Source: Laccaria trichodermophora
Taxonomy: Eukaryota; Basidiomycota; Agaricomycetes; Agaricales; Hydnangiaceae
NCBI GenBank assembly: GCA_018417955.1
Contig: JACTVC010000013.1
Span: forward strand, 328,017-392,016
Direction of reading: 5' to 3'
Length of the DNA stretch: 64,000 nucleotides
Part shown: in pieces, positions 1-12,506 of the stretch
Numbering within the stretch: position 1 is the stretch's first letter
How the letters are laid out: the number at the start of each line of letters is the position of its first letter
The notes under the pieces: model-generated
Seen by the model: the letters and a program-made list of their open reading frames with translations, nothing else
Told to the model about the DNA's origin: nothing
Databases searched by the model: none
Position numbers and translations under genes: made by a program

Positions 1-592
1 TGGAAAGTACATTGTTCTGGGATCATGGGACGAAACTATCAGAATGTGGGATGCACAGACAGGAAAGCCTGTCTCAGATCCATTTGAAGGCCACACACAT
101 ATTGTCACCTCTGTTGCATTCTCACCTGATGGAAAGTACATTGCTTCAGGATCAGATGATAAAACTATCAGAATGTGGGACACACAGACAGAAAAGCTTG
201 TTTCAGATTCATTTGAATGTCACACAGATATTGTCACCTCTGTTGCATTTTCACCAGATGGAAAGAGCATTGTTTCAGGGTCATATGATGATACTAAAAT
301 TAGGAATCATGACCCTGATATAAATAGTCTGTTATCATTTATTTTATCCCTTTATTGCATTTCTCATATATTTCCTTTTAGCATTTTCGATTCTCAATCA
401 ATCCAATCTTACATCAACTGGCTGCTCTGCACACATACAGGAGATTTGTTGCTCTGGATACCACCTTGGTACCAACCAGGTCTTCAATGGCAATCTAGAA
501 ACCCACTTGTCATTGCAACACATACCACAAAGCTTTCTTTTGATGAATTTGCATTTGGTAAAGACTTGCATTTGTGCAAAATTGGAGCCTGA
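1..592 (+). pseudogene. 3' end of a NACHT-WD40 (NLR-like) gene, decayed copy
   Basis: The reading frame enters from outside the window and encodes the last two to three WD40 units (motifs VTSVAFSPDGKYI, SDDKTIRMWD), then the same C-terminal tail as the complete NLR gene at 55192-60610 (LLLWIPPWYQ, ATHTTKLSFDEFAFGKD, ending CKIGA). In the intact copy a 53 bp intron with a GTATGT donor lies before this tail. Here the donor at 327 reads GTCTGT, the acceptor (TTTTAG, to 381) is kept, and one base is missing near 425. Because the intron is 55 bp, the loss of one base leaves the unspliced reading frame open through to the normal stop at 590-592. The rest of the gene lies to the left of the window, so it could also be a live gene with a changed splice pattern. 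Confidence 0.75.
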
Positions 593-1035
593 GTAGTTTC
601 TAGTAGTTGGATGTTAGTCAGTATTATAAAGATGTTGCCAAAGTTTCTGTAGGTAGTGCATCAGCAGTTCTAAATATATTAAATTGCTTCATCAGAAACA
701 TAACTCCTTCCCTGAGGGTATCCACAGTGAACTCTGGATGGGTATCAGGACCAGGAGTCTTGGTCACACCCTCAGATATAGGTCCCTTTTTAAAAAATTC
801 CCACTTGCAACCTGAGATTGTCTTGGGGTGCCCTGAGCTATCCTCAAGGAGTCCCAAAGCAGTACCACAATGTGCCAGGATGCCTAAGCATGCTTCAGTA
901 TATATCAATATCATTGTTGTGCTGCTGTAGTGTTGATGGTGAGAGAAATGAGGTGATTGCTGTATGGGGCAACAATGAAAAGGACAGACAATGCTAAAAC
1001 ACTCCATGATGAGTAAGCCTGAGGTACAAGGTCAA
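593..1035. repeat. Duplicated 3' flank of the NLR gene (left copy)
   Basis: This segment matches the reverse complement of 54749-55191, directly downstream of the complete NLR gene, at high identity by eye, and stops matching at about 1035. On the minus strand an open frame (624-1007) ends with a stretch also open in the other copy (shared motifs THPEFTVDT, REGVMFLMKQFNIFRTA, LPTETLAT). It faces the NLR gene tail to tail. It may be a small convergent gene or just a well-preserved 3' untranslated region. No function is recognised. Confidence 0.6.
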
Positions 1036-1263
1036 ACTCATCTTAGGATAAGATAACATCTGTGCCAGAACCAGACATCTCACATATGTGTACATACTAA
1101 TACATGTCTACACCACTGATAGTGTTTTCCCTTAAGGACACCATTCAACAAAAGGTAATCTACTATCCACCCCACCCCAACCCCCAAGTATCAAAGAGAA
1201 CAAAAAAAAACTCAAAACAAAACTCACAACTTCATGATCAAAGAAAAACAAACGACGCCAAGC

Positions 1264-2933
1264 TCAAAATGGCACAGGCTCCCAAGACTGCACTGTATCA
1301 CACTTGTCCACCCACACAGACTTTGAAAAATTCTCGCATGCTTGCTGCAAGCATGCTTTAAGAGCCTGAGTGGAGGCTTCATCTGTGTCAGTTGAGGTGT
1401 TGTGTCCTGCTGTGTATGCTGAGGTTGTCAGTGCATACATGGAGGTCATTGTGTACACGCTGCCCATAGTGTTCTGTGCACTGTAGGTGCTACCCATTGT
1501 GTTCTCCCCACTGTACACAGACGCCATCATGTACATGCTACCCATTGTTGTGTTCTCTCCACCAGCAGTTGTCGTGTTACCCCCACACATATTGAGAGAA
1601 TTGGCAGAATCATCGACAACAATATTCGCAATGTCCTTCCCAAACCTTGCAATTGGGTTTCACGTGTGTGTCGAAATGGGGTTTTTTGGCATGATGGATG
1701 AGGTGGGGTTTTCTTGTGCAATTGGGTTCTGCAAGAATGGATTCTTCTTCTGCACCACCGACACTGTAGTAGAACCATGCGCAATTGAAGCCAAAGTCGA
1801 CAAGCTCGAGCCCAAAGCCGAGGCTGTCATCATATTGGTTATATTGCACAAAAGTTGGCTGGAAGGTCGGAGTGCAGGTAAGCTGGCATGTGGAGCCAAG
1901 CCCTTAATCAACACAACACCCAAATGAGCATGCAGACCCCAAGACACACCACTCTTCCACCCATGGCCAGTCACACCAGTCACCCCCAAACCACCACCAA
2001 CAGCAGTAGCCCTAGATTTCCTCCTCCTGCCACATGCCTCACACAACCGCGCATTCAGCGCCAGCATTGATGTTTCCTCCTCCTCATCCCCCTCATCCCC
2101 CTCCTCCTCATCACCACTTTCGTCCAAAACTGCACGAACTTGATCAACGATGCCACCACGTCATTGAGGGGACCGTAAAGAAACAGGAACAAGCGACCCA
2201 TTCTCATCCACACTAAACCTAAACCATGGAGAACAGGTATACCCACTCAGCCTATAAACGTCTCTTTCCTTGACCAGGTGGTTCATTGGTACAGCTTTTT
2301 CAGATGGAGACACAGTGATGACGGTGATGGGTTCTATGGTGAATGTATCTTCAAATGGGTTCTTGCTCTCCTCTTCCTCTTCCTCCAAGATAGTGTTGTT
2401 GCTGTTCATGATCGCCAGAGATGCTTCGAGGTACATGTCTAGATTGAATAGGTCCATGTAATGTGGAGGAGGGGAGGCAGGGGGGGAAGGGAGTGGACGA
2501 CATTCACAGATTTTGTCAATGGGTCTTCCTCGTGCTTTTGTTCTTGTTGCCCATGCCAACCCAAAAGAGGCATGCTGGTCATCACTGTGCCAGAACTGCT
2601 TTCCCAAGGGATGTCCCATGACACATCGTCCAGGCAGGGACTTTGTTTATCCAAGCTGATCTGGAGACTCTGTGAGATGTTGAAAGATGGTGGATCCAGG
2701 GAAGGGGATGGGGAGACGTCGAATGGGTTGATGTCTTTTTTATTGAGTGTGTATTCTAGATCTTCCATGATGTGTTTCAACACGATGTCTTTGTCGTCAT
2801 CTTCTGGGCCTGGGGCTGAGTTTACGAAGATGGGTTGAGTGATTTTGGGTGTGGGTGTGGGTGGTGTGCATGGGACACTAGCTGATGATGACAGAGGTGG
2901 AAGAGGGTGTTTCTTTTCAGGTGTACAAGGCAT
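1264..2933 (-). pseudogene. Gene X, left copy: broken gene of unknown function
   Basis: Start chosen at the ATG of MPCTPEKKHPLPP. Visible in order: a Pro/Ser-rich N-terminus, an acidic stretch (EDDDKDIVLKHIMEDLEYTL), the segment LVKERDVYRLSGYTCSPWFRF, an acidic run (DESGDEEEGDEGDEEEE), a Cys/basic motif LCEACGRRRKSRATAVGGG, and a tail with repeated NTMGS(V/T/M)Y units ending in QACENFSKSVWV. It is broken by a frameshift in the poly-C run near 2474-2495 and by TGA codons at 2161-2163 and 1660-1662. Both TGA could derive from CGA. A paralogous tail lies at 62230-63120 on the other strand. It resembles a basidiomycete conserved hypothetical protein. I cannot name a function. Confidence 0.55.
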
Positions 2934-3776
2934 GATGATCACTGCCAGAAGCGGTTGACATGGATGTAAGCTTGAGATTTGTTAGGTTGTCCCCCTGTCG
3001 ACGCGGGCGTTCCAGTCATCTATGGCTGTAAGGGATGGGAGACGAAAACTGGGGGTGGGACTATGAGACCTTGAGGTCACTGTCGCATGGTACTGGCGTT
3101 ATGCCATTGTTTTGGACTGGTGATTACAGTCATTTGCATAATGCCTTGCACAACAGATTTTTCAAAACATATTTGGTCTTGTTTGAACAGGATCCAAAAT
3201 GTCACACTCAACCCATTTTCGGGTGCCTTGAGCCCAACAGCCTGTAGTGGATGGTGTGAAGGCTGCAGCCAGCGAGGTCCATCATCTCTTGTGGATGCCT
3301 CCCTTCATTGTGCAAAGCCAGGATGTGCTCATGCAGACCTTCTGAGATGTGGGGCACTGGATGTGTTGCAATTTGACAATTACATCATTACCTACAAATC
3401 CCTTTGCGAGACCAATGTGTTGCTGTTGTGGCCTCAATATTGGTAATACTGACTACCTTACATCCTTGTTGCATAATGGCCAAAGGCCCAAAGATGCCCA
3501 CTGTAAGCCGAGTATAGCAGCAGGCCTCACGCACAGTGTGCAACAAGTGTGATGAAAATCATGCTACCCAACACAACCAAACAGGTTTTTGAAAAATTTG
3601 TTGTGCAAAGCATTAGCAAACGACTGTAGACTTGGGTTGTGCTAGTCTGCATTTAGACATGCCCACCAAACCATAGTAAAAAATTGATGCCCTTTATTCC
3701 CACATTTGAGTCACATGAGAGCACCAAACAACAAGACATGACATGTCGGTTTGAATAGTAAAAGGCATCCACAGCC
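2934..3776. other. No recognisable gene
   Basis: Open frames here are short and overlapping, with no domain or splice pattern I recognise. The interval separates gene X from the first DUF6589 segment and may include its promoter. Confidence 0.4.
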
Positions 3777-4300
3777 ATGTCCCATGATGAACTCCCCCAA
3801 TATATGCCCAATACTGCTCTAATGTCATTTGAGACACCCCCTCGCCCATTTCACCCTCTGTGGACTACTCCCAATGCAAATCCTGGTACACCCACCAACA
3901 CAGGGACTGGATTTCAAACCTACCCAGCCTATCTTGCTGCCCCAGGTTCTCAGACCCACCAAACATCAGTTAAGCAGAGCCACAAAAGAAAAAGTGATGA
4001 AAATTCAGGCCAGAGTGTGTTGAAGAAGGCACAGAACAGCTGAAGTTTGGGTCTGTTGTTGGACTTGACAATGTCAAACCTTCCACCCGAAATGGGTACT
4101 CCCACACCAAATAGGTCCTGGGAGGACAAAGTCAGTGACCCAGATGCAGACAAATTCAATCGCTTTTTCGCTTTTCTGCAAGAGACACTTCAGTGGACAT
4201 TTGGTGAACTTCTTTATCACACAAGTGAAGGAAAATCCCCTGGTGTGAAAAGGAAGCTTGGCCCAGATGGAAAGTCGTTAATAACTTCAAATCCAAAGGA
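3777..4300 (+). pseudogene. DUF6589-like gene, segment 1 of 3 (N-terminal)
   Basis: ATG at 3777 opens a Pro/Thr-rich N-terminus with a basic patch (KQSHKRKSDE), followed by WEDKVSDPDADKF and WTFGELLYHT. This order fits the N-terminal part of the large fungal proteins carrying DUF6589, a domain found in many TE-like genes of Agaricomycetes. A TGA at 4041-4043 interrupts the frame. The segment ends exactly at element E1. Removing E1 and one copy of its TCCAAAGGA target duplication rejoins this segment to 10344 in the same reading frame. Biochemical role unknown. It may be part of a domesticated or transposon-borne nuclease-like gene. Confidence 0.6.
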
Positions 4301-4571
4301 ACAGTACTTATCACTCCCCCACCTATTCCTACTGGACTCCAGGACTCCAGTAAGATTCCTACTGGATTCCAGGACTCCAGTAGGATTCCTACTGGATTTC
4401 AACAATTCTTCCAAAAAAGGCATTTTCCACCTACTGGACTCCAACTGGACTTTAACAAAATACCAGAAAGTGAATACATTGCCTAGATACTGGATTCATA
4501 CTGGACTCCTACTATACAATTTACTATTACAGATGCCCAGAGCTAAGTTGAGATCATGTGACTATCTTACC

Positions 4572-6819
4572 TTAGGTGTCATCTTCAAAATCTGAGTCAA
4601 CATCTTTCTCCTCTTCCATATATGGTCTCTTCATCTGCTTTTCCATCACATATTGGCTGTGGTAAAACAACATAGAATGCAAAAACCAGTCAAAATTGCC
4701 TTGTGTCATCCTCTTCAGGATAGACTCAAATCCACCTAGCCAGGCATTTAACCGTTCACAGGCCTATTTTAAAATTCATTAATTTTTGTATTTCATCACA
4801 CATTAACCCAAACTTACCTGTGTGTTGAATGCTTGCTTGTAGTATGATCAACCATGTTTGTCTTTTTCAACAACAACAAGATTTGGAGCTGATCCATTCA
4901 ATGGTGCAGGATTACACCATTTTCGACAAATATAATCACCAACACAGTGATTAATATAGTGGTAACTATCAACAATGAACCGAGTTGTATGTTTCCAAAT
5001 TCTGTCCCAGCTTCCATTGCTTATTGCTGTTCATAATAAAAGACAAGCCTTATCAATACAGATGTAATCTGGACGTGATTCAGCTGTAGGGTAAACTGAT
5101 TCCAGAAAGTTAAGAATATTTGTGGGGGATTCAGACTTGGGAAATTTAGCCCAAGCAATAACAACACCACAAGGTGCAGTAATTGTCTCAACACAATAAA
5201 ACCATGAAGGACTAAAGTAATGGGATCTTTCAATATCAGGTGTAGCCTCATCACGGCGTTGGGTATTTGGCTCTCTATTGGGTTGCCAAGGCATTCTCTC
5301 TCCAGCCCTTCTTAAAATCCATCTAACACCAGATAAGGTATGTGCACTTCGGTTATAGGCATTTTTTGACCATTGCTCCTGATGACCTGGATTTGTGCAT
5401 GCCAATGTTCCAACCTTCTTTGTATTGGTACAACCTTTGATATGACACTTTGTTCCATGTTCAGCTTCATGCACAGGACAAAATACACCCCCTCGAGCAT
5501 TGCCAACTGCTGATGTGCAATCACCATATGCACAATAAGTTGGTCCCATTACAATCCCATCCACAACCACCATCCTAACAGGTGCATGATCAATATTCAT
5601 AGACTCATCATCTGAGTCCTCCTGTACATGAGATGCAAGCTCTCTTGCTCTTGCAGCATCTTGTGCAGCTTCCTCTGCCCCTTCTCCAAGTAGAGAAGGT
5701 ACAACTCTGTTTTCATCTCTACCAACTAGTGCAGCAGGATCATCACCAGTAATAAAATCAGCTTTTTAAATATTTTTGGGTACACTCAGAACAGGAGTGT
5801 TGAAAAGCAGGACGTATCATTCCATTTGCTCCAAGTTTACTGAATGCCTCACAAGTCACCTCATCAATAGACAGCCCATCTTTAATAGTTAAGGTGCAAC
5901 CTGATACACCTGCTATTGTCCTTATAGACTCCTGAACAAATGCCTGCCAGACTTGACGATGTGAGATCCTTATTGGCTTCCCCTTACACAATTCTCCAAA
6001 AGTGTTATTCCAAAAGTCAGTGTAGGCATTTGCAGATGCATGAAAGTTATACATTGCATTCAAAACAGCTGATGAAAAAACATGATCAACCCAAACATTC
6101 TGGCCCACTTTCAAGTATACAGCAGAGTTCAAGTATACTCGATCAAATGAGCCAGTCTGTCCAACTACTCGCTCGCGATCAGCAGAATATTGGGTCTGAC
6201 ATTTTGGGCAAAGTCCAGTAAGGACATAACTTTTCTTATAAATCTCAGTACCCTTTATTAGTGTAACTTCAGGAATATCTCGTGGTCGAGCTGCCTGGAG
6301 TAGTGACCTTGGATCACATGACATTGTTTCACATTCAACTGCATCAGGGCATATCAGAAGAACAGGCTTGAGCTCATCATGGGATATAGGGTTCAGTTTT
6401 CCTTTGAATCTTCCATCCTTGTCAATGGGACGTAACTCCAACATTTTTGCAAAAAGGTCAAGTTTATTTCCCAATGCCACAAACATCTGATCTTCAGTCA
6501 TTCCCCCTTTGACTTCAGACTTTTTGAACAATCGGTCTTTTTTATCACCCAGGTGATCAGTTAGAGCCCTGATCAATCCTGTGATCCAGCCAGTGGTATG
6601 AGTTCTTCGCTCTCCTGGATACTTAGAAATTTGTTGTCTTGCATGCAAGCTCAGAAGGGTTGTGTTGTTAGTCATGGTGAACAGTAGTACTAGCACAGTT
6701 GATAGTGAGACTTTGGAGCTAAAGTTGGATATAACAAATTCACTGAAGACCGAAAAGGGGATATCAGGGAATGGAGAATGAGTCTGGTGGGCATTGACTG
6801 CTGGGAGCATGATAAACAT
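4572..6819 (-). pseudogene. KDZ transposase with CxC5/CxC6-like cysteine clusters, broken
   Basis: Read from ATG 6819 (an in-frame ATG at 6810 is the alternative); the very hydrophobic frame upstream is unlikely to be coding. Family features in order: GWITGLIRALTDHLGD, LRPIDKDGRFKGKLNP, a CPKC cluster in LTGLCPKCQTQY, YLNSAVYLKVGQNVWVDHVF, ISHRQVWQAFVQESI, CSEC, then APVRMVVVDGIVMGPT, a second Cys/His cluster (CPVH, KCHIKGC), SWFYCVETITAPCGVVIAW, YICIDKACL, FIVDSYHYINH and, after an intron near 4750-4815, ERLNAWLGGFESILKRM. This is the CxC5/CxC6 architecture associated with Kyakuja-Dileera-Zisupton transposases. Defects: one extra A in the run near 5765, and TGA at 5031-5033 and 4848-4850, both where CGA would fit. 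It presumably once mobilised E1 and possibly E2-E8. Confidence 0.75.
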
Positions 6820-6948
6820 GGCTAAGATTCCAAGAATTGGGGTTATATAACCCAGTAAACCACAGAGCAACCAAAAAAAGCTAAGCATATATCCGAAACT
6901 ACAGAGATTGTCTAGATTCAAAAAGATGTCAGGTTTGGCTAAAACTAC

Positions 6949-9733
6949 TTACTTCCTATCCTTCTTCTTATTTCCTCCCTTCACCTTCTGCTTTCCCTTG
7001 AGATTCTTTCCAGCATCACTATCCTCATCTCCAGAATCCCCACCTTGCACCCTTTTCCCTTTACTAGCTTTCTTCTTTGTACCCTCTGAAGAACTCTGTT
7101 TTTTCCCCTTTTTCCCCTTTCCTTTCTTTTTCTCCTTTCCTTTCTCCTTTCCTTTCTCCTTCTTGTCCACCTGCCCCCCCAAATCAGCACCCTGAGGAGA
7201 ATTCTGTTCATCAAGCCATTTTTTAAGATCTGAAAAGGTATAGGATGTTTTCTGGAAACCCCAGACATCCACACTAGAAGGCCTATCATCTCCATCCTCC
7301 AGCCACTCAACCATGTCAGGATACTTAGAGACATGGGAAAAAAGTCCAACATAATACTGATGCCACATAGACTTAGAGATGAAAATCTCAATAATATCTG
7401 TGGCAGTTGGCTCAGGACATGTGCTAGGCCAAGTTTTAGCACCCTTCATTCTATTATAGTCCTGCATAGCTTTATTGCAGGCTTTATATCTCTCATATGC
7501 CAGAGTGAGGGGTACCTTCCCCTCTTGGTTCATCAAGTGAGATGAGATCTTAAGTATAGTAGCAAGCTCAAGCTTATATGTGGCTGCCAGACTCTTAGAT
7601 CTTTTGGAAAATCCAAAAGACTGAGGAGCCAAGCTAGGAGCAGACCCAGACCCAGCACCAGACAAAGCTACAGAGACAGATCGCGAAACAGACGCAGATG
7701 TAGAAGGAGAAACAGAACGAGAGACAGAATGAGAGCCAGAGGTGGCTTCCAGACCAAAGGAGCTCTAGAAAATATGTTAGTAGAGAACTCATGTGACTGA
7801 ATGAAGCTACATACAACCAGAATAGACAAAACATATTTTCCTTTTTCCTTATTGTAGACCCATTTCACATCCTCATTCTGTTCAAGGGCAAATGCATAAG
7901 GCCCCTTAATGTTCCAAATCCCATCAACATCATCCCAGGTTAAAATAGTCATGTTGGGATCTAGAAATATATCAATAAAAAATAACTATTAAGCTTTAAC
8001 ACTCACCTGCAGCCTCAGGACAACGTTTGATAAGATTTTCAAGGACAGGCTGAATGGTTGCTGTAACATCATGGCTGAAACCCATAGATGCTTTCATTGA
8101 GGGGAGAGATAAATTGGCAGGGTCTTCCTGTGAATTATATAAAAGAACTTGACCACCAACAAGGGGCGGTCAATCCATATGTGCTGCATCAGAAAAGTTG
8201 AATACATTGCCATAGGCTCTCCCTCGAATAAGTCCACCTGCACACAAAGATATCCACTTAGTAAATATAGCAAAAAGTCTGGAAAGATTTACCAGTGGTG
8301 TGTGATGCACCTTGCAAGTTATTCTGATCCCGAGGGGGACTATGGGGTGGGCTGTTCATCCTAACATCTGCCACAAAGATGAAAACTTCATAAAAAAAAT
8401 TTACAACATACAAGTTCTACCTACCTTCATCACCATAAGGTGCATTCAAGTCTAAATGATAAAGAACAGGCTATAGTACATACATATCTAATATAATAAT
8501 ACTTACCTATAGTATGGGTGGGCGCTACATCACGCAATAGGGCACTGGGCACTACAGCCACAGGCACGTTGGTGTTGGGCATGCTGGGGGTGGTGGCATT
8601 CATGACAGGGGTGTCCGTTGCAGGGGCATCCATTGTAAGGGTAGTGGTAGCGAGGGTGGTGGTAGCGGGGGTGTCTGTCGAGGGGATGTTCATGGCGGGG
8701 GAATTTGTGATGGGGTTGTTCATGGTGGGGGCGTTCATGGTGGGGGCGTTTGTGGTGGGGGCGTTTGTGGTGGGGGCGTTTGTGGTGGGGCTGCTCATGT
8801 CGCGGGTGTCTGTTATGTGGGCATTGAGGGTGAGGGCATTGAGGGCGATGGCATTGGCGTTGGTAGCGTGGTGGGGCTCGTTGACAGCCTTCGTGTTGTT
8901 TTTGTCATTTCCGTTGCTGTCGCCTTCATCCTTGTTGTTGCCTGACGTGTCCCCCGTGTTCTTGTTGCAGGCATTCTCGTCGTCCAAACCGCTGTCATTG
9001 TCGCTGTCGTCATTGGCGGCTTTCTTGGTTTTGTTGCTCGGGTGTTTGTGTTCGTCTGCGTGTTTGTGTTCGTCTTCACTGTCCTCGTCTTCATCTTCAT
9101 CATCTTTGTTTTCGGTGTTGTTGCTGTTGTTGCTGTTGTTGCTGTGTGATCCATCATCGCTGGTGTCGGGGCTGGTTTGTTTGTTGTTGCTCTGGATCTT
9201 GGCAGTGTCCAAACGGCGTTCATGGCCAGTGACAAGGTCGGGTGGAGGTGGAAGGTGGGTGGCAGTGGTTGACCGAATGCACATGGGGGGCACAATCGGC
9301 ATGCCGCTCTCCTTGAGCAGGCGCTCGGTCCTGTAGTGGGGTGTTAATGAAGAGGAAACAAGTAGGCAGGGGTGACTCACCTCGTAAGTTGGCTTGGGGC
9401 TCCTGCTGCATTGGCGGCAGCATCTTCTTGTGCACGATTGGCAGCCGTTTTCCTAAAAATGAGCAGTTCGTCAGTGGGCGAGGGTGTGATGAGTGGGGTG
9501 ACGTACCTCGCACGTTTCATGCCCTTTTTCCTACCTTTTGCTGTTCCCTTTCCCTTCCCTGTCACTTGCGAAGCATCGTTGTCGTCGTCTGGGGTCTCCT
9601 TTGGGGCCGCTTTCTGTTTCTTGTTCGATTCGTCTGCACCTGATTCAGCGCGCTTGCATTTCTCAGTTGGTGGGGACTTGTGTTGAAGCCTGCTGCGGTT
9701 GCGTGGCTTGGTGGATCGTGTTTTTGATGGCAT
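6949..9733 (-). pseudogene. KDZ-element companion gene, multi-exon, function unknown
   Basis: The start is the ATG of MPSKTRSTKPRNRSR at 9733. Good splice sites join at least seven exons. The product has a basic N-terminus, TERLLKESGMPIVPPM, a very acidic Asn/Asp-rich middle (about 9080-9170), a Thr/Asn-rich repeat of TNAPT units (8700-8790), NMTILTWDDVDGIWNIKGPYAF, a Ser-rich linker, SFGFSKRSKSLAATYKLELA, WPSTCPEPTATDIIEIFISKS, YPDMVEWLEDGDD, and a Lys-rich tail (KEKGKEKGKEKKKGKGKKGKK) to the stop at 6949. Genes of this layout accompany KDZ transposases in basidiomycetes. The role is unknown; the basic tail suggests nucleic-acid binding. TGA at 8170-8172, followed by a Pro codon, is compatible with CGA to TGA. 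Confidence 0.65.
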
Positions 9734-9929
9734 GGCATGTTGTTGATGGGTGTCGATGGTTGTCAATGTTCATGGATGCAGTTGAGGTGTCATCGATGGG
9801 TGGTGGTGACATGGAAGGATCTGGGTTGAGGGTTTGGGCAAATTCCCACTCGTGGAATTTGCTGGCATCCTTTTTGGGAAGGTAACCCCACGGGTGGTAT
9901 GTAGAGCATAAAGTAAAGGCTAATATATA

Positions 9930-10018
9930 AGCCTACATGGTGCAAGTGGTAAAGTGCTCATTCTATAAAATGTTGCCTTGTCCATGAGGTCAAGTGTTCA
10001 ATCCATGCAAGTTGTGCT
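9930..10018 (+). ncRNA. tRNA-like sequence in E1
   Basis: TGGTGCAAGTGG at 9938-9949 fits the Pol III A-box consensus exactly. GTTCAATCC at 9996-10004 is a near B-box. A run of T follows at 10018-10025, a Pol III terminator. No convincing full cloverleaf, so it is probably tRNA-derived rather than a working tRNA. It sits about 20 bp before the right GGANTCC array, the same place as in E2-E4. Confidence 0.5.
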
Positions 10019-10343
10019 TTTTTTTATATTATATAATAAGAATAATAGTGACAAACTACTGGACTTACTGGACTCCTTGTACTTGGAAATTCCTATTGGA
10101 CTCCTATTGGACTCCTACTGGACTCCTTGTACTGGACTCCACTATACCCATTCCTTAGGAATCCTTAATTCCTTGTGATTTGGGATCATTCCAGTAGGAA
10201 TCTACTAGGACTCCAGTAGGACTGAGATGCAAAATTTGTATGATGTTCAGGCAATATGAAAGTGGCTGGAGTCCTAGTAGATTCCAGTAGGAGTCCGGGA
10301 TTCCAGTAGGAATAGGTGGGGGAGTGTAAAGAGCTCCAAAGGA

Positions 10344-11265
10344 AGTGAAACGAAATTCTGCCATTGTCCAGCACTTTATGCATGGTCGTGGTACATATGG
10401 ACCTGCTGATATCCTGAATAATTGGATGCAGCATCCATATGGGGCTGATAAGCGCCAGTCACATCTCATGTACTCCACCAGTGTGCCTTACCTCGAAATT
10501 AGGCCAGTCCGCCCTGCACTGACTGCATTCGCTGCACAGACAGTCAAGGCAAAGATAATTCATGAAACTGAGAATGCCGTCAAATTATCTAGTGGGCTAC
10601 ATGTTGTGGTAACATGCAAGCAGCAGAAAAAGTCCTTGGAAATGAGGCTTGATTGGCCTGACATTGGTGCAGCTACCTTTGATAAAGTGCAGGGCATTAT
10701 TCAAGAGAAGCAACCACTGACTTGGTCCTTAATCATGGAAATAGCATCATGACCTCCTCAAGTTCAAAATGGTATCAAAATCATCTGTCAAAAATGGCCA
10801 CCTCAGATTGTCTCAACTCATATCATCAGCACACTCAATTTCTCTTGGTCATCCAGTGCCAATTTACTTCCACTTGCCACTGGGTTGTTGTACTTTGCCT
10901 CCTCTGCAAGCTATGATTTTTTCCGCCATCATGCGCGTGTTGGGGATATGCCTGCCTATAGCACAATTATGAAAGCCATGTGTGTTCTTTCTGAACATGA
11001 GGCAGAAAAAACACTTCAACATGGTGCCGATGCAGACTCCATTGGTGTTATATGCCTGGACAATGTTCAAAACTATCTCATCCAATGGAATCCTGCAATC
11101 GGGCAGGAGAACAAGCTTAGCATTGGCCTTTCAGCGACATACTATGAGGTTGAGGGTATTGACCCTCATGTTTTTGACCTCTCTGCAAAATGTGACTGCC
11201 TTGCGGAGAACAAAAGAAAGGACATCAGGAAAACTGGGGTTTGTATATTGAGCACAATCATTGTA
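10344..11265 (+). pseudogene. DUF6589-like gene, segment 2 of 3
   Basis: Continues segment 1 in frame after E1. Motifs: IVQHFMHGRGTYGPADIL, LMYSTSVPYLEIRPVRPALT, VKLSSGLHVVVTC, LLYFASSASYDFFRHHARVG, GVICLDNVQNYLIQWNPAIG, KLSIGLSATYYEVEGIDPH and LAENKRKDIRK, all in the order seen in DUF6589 proteins. A single TGA (10750-10752) breaks an otherwise open frame. It ends at 11265, the TA at which element T1 is inserted. Deleting T1 plus one TA leads straight into segment 3 without a frame change. Confidence 0.7.
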
Positions 11266-12506
11266 AATTATGCACAAAGTATGCTAATTGTGCACAATTA
11301 ACCGATTTTACAAATTATGCAGAATTGAGTGGAAATAATCCATGGACCATTAATTGTGCTTAATTGTGCTTAATGCACACACATTCAGCTCAAAGCATGT
11401 AGCATTCACTTACTCTATATGACCAGTCATATAGTCACAGCAATGAGAGGACTCTGTCAACATATATATATTGAAAGATTCTATATTAACAACATAAGGC
11501 CATGAGCTGTAGTCATAGACTGGCGACAATGACAACCCCTCATCCTCCTCAGCTGCCCACCCAGACAAGAGCCAAGCTGGAGAGCATGCCAACAACAGGA
11601 GGCATACCATTTCACATTGAGCAATACACGTGAGGGGGTGGGTGGGATCCTGTCAGAAAACAGTGATTAGCATTTGCCAAGCAGCATGCGAACAAAGTAG
11701 CAGGCAGAAAAATGCAAGGGAATCGTGATGAGGGGTGGGGGAACATAATTTGTAATTGGGAGGAGAAATGAAGAGGAAGAGTGATGATGACAACGACTTA
11801 CTCAAAGGCTTCACAGCTCAGGAGATGAACTTGAAAATTCCACAGCATCAAGAGTGACAAGAATCTAAGGAATATGTTCATGAGCATGGAACCTAGAAAC
11901 AGCATAAAACAGACAACTTTCACCTATAGGCAAGTGACGAGAAGGACGCTCAATGCTGCTCATCACCACTTCCTCTGCTCAATACTTATCACTCCTCCAC
12001 CTATTCCTACCGGACTCCTACTGGACTCCCAGATTCCTACTGGATTCCTACCGGATTCCTACTGGATTTCAACATTCTTTCCAAAAAAGCATTTTCACAT
12101 TCCCCTCCTACTGGACTCCTATTGGACTCCTACTGGACTCCTACTGAACTCCTACTGGACTCCAATTGAACCTTAAACAAAGTGAATACAATGTTTCAGA
12201 GATGGAATTCCTACTGGAGTAACCACTTTCTATCAATATTTTATGAAGTCAGACCTTAAGCCACCTTAGAAGTTCATACAAAGTTGATATTTGAGCATAG
12301 AATATTATATTGATAACTATAGACATAATTATATACAAAAAGTATACTACTAATCTAATGTGGTCAGGGAGGAAGAGGACAGGGAAGGGGGTAGAAGGAA
12401 ATGGGGGTGGACAAGGAAGGGAGAGGGAAAAGGAAGGGGGAAGGGACAGGGGGGGAAGGGACAGGGGGGGAAGGGACAGAGGGGGAAGGGACAGGAGGGA
12501 GGGGAC

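Larger units (their letters stand above)
4301..10334. mobile_element. E1: KDZ-type DNA transposon with two genes
   Basis: Flanked by a 9 bp direct duplication TCCAAAGGA (4292-4300 and 10335-10343). The termini are inverted: CACTCCCCCACCTATTCC at 4312 matches its exact complement at 10308-10325. Inside each end is an array of GGACTCC/GGATTCC units spaced 10-12 bp. It carries a CxC5/CxC6 KDZ transposase and a companion gene, both on the minus strand, and a tRNA-like sequence by the right end. It looks like the autonomous relative of E2-E8, because E2 shares about 80 bp of the promoter-side sequence (9837-9905 against 17262-17340). Several TGA codons in both genes suggest this copy is dead. Confidence 0.85.

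Noticed and set aside
6820..6921. Hydrophobic N-terminal extension of the KDZ transposase
   Set aside because: The frame upstream of 6819 starts with a non-ATG codon and reads like a membrane segment, which does not fit a nuclear transposase; more likely untranslated or intronic.
8518..9336. 272-codon plus-strand frame in E1
   Set aside because: Antisense to the Asn/Asp/Thr-rich exon of the companion gene, which has matching splice sites and family motifs on the minus strand.
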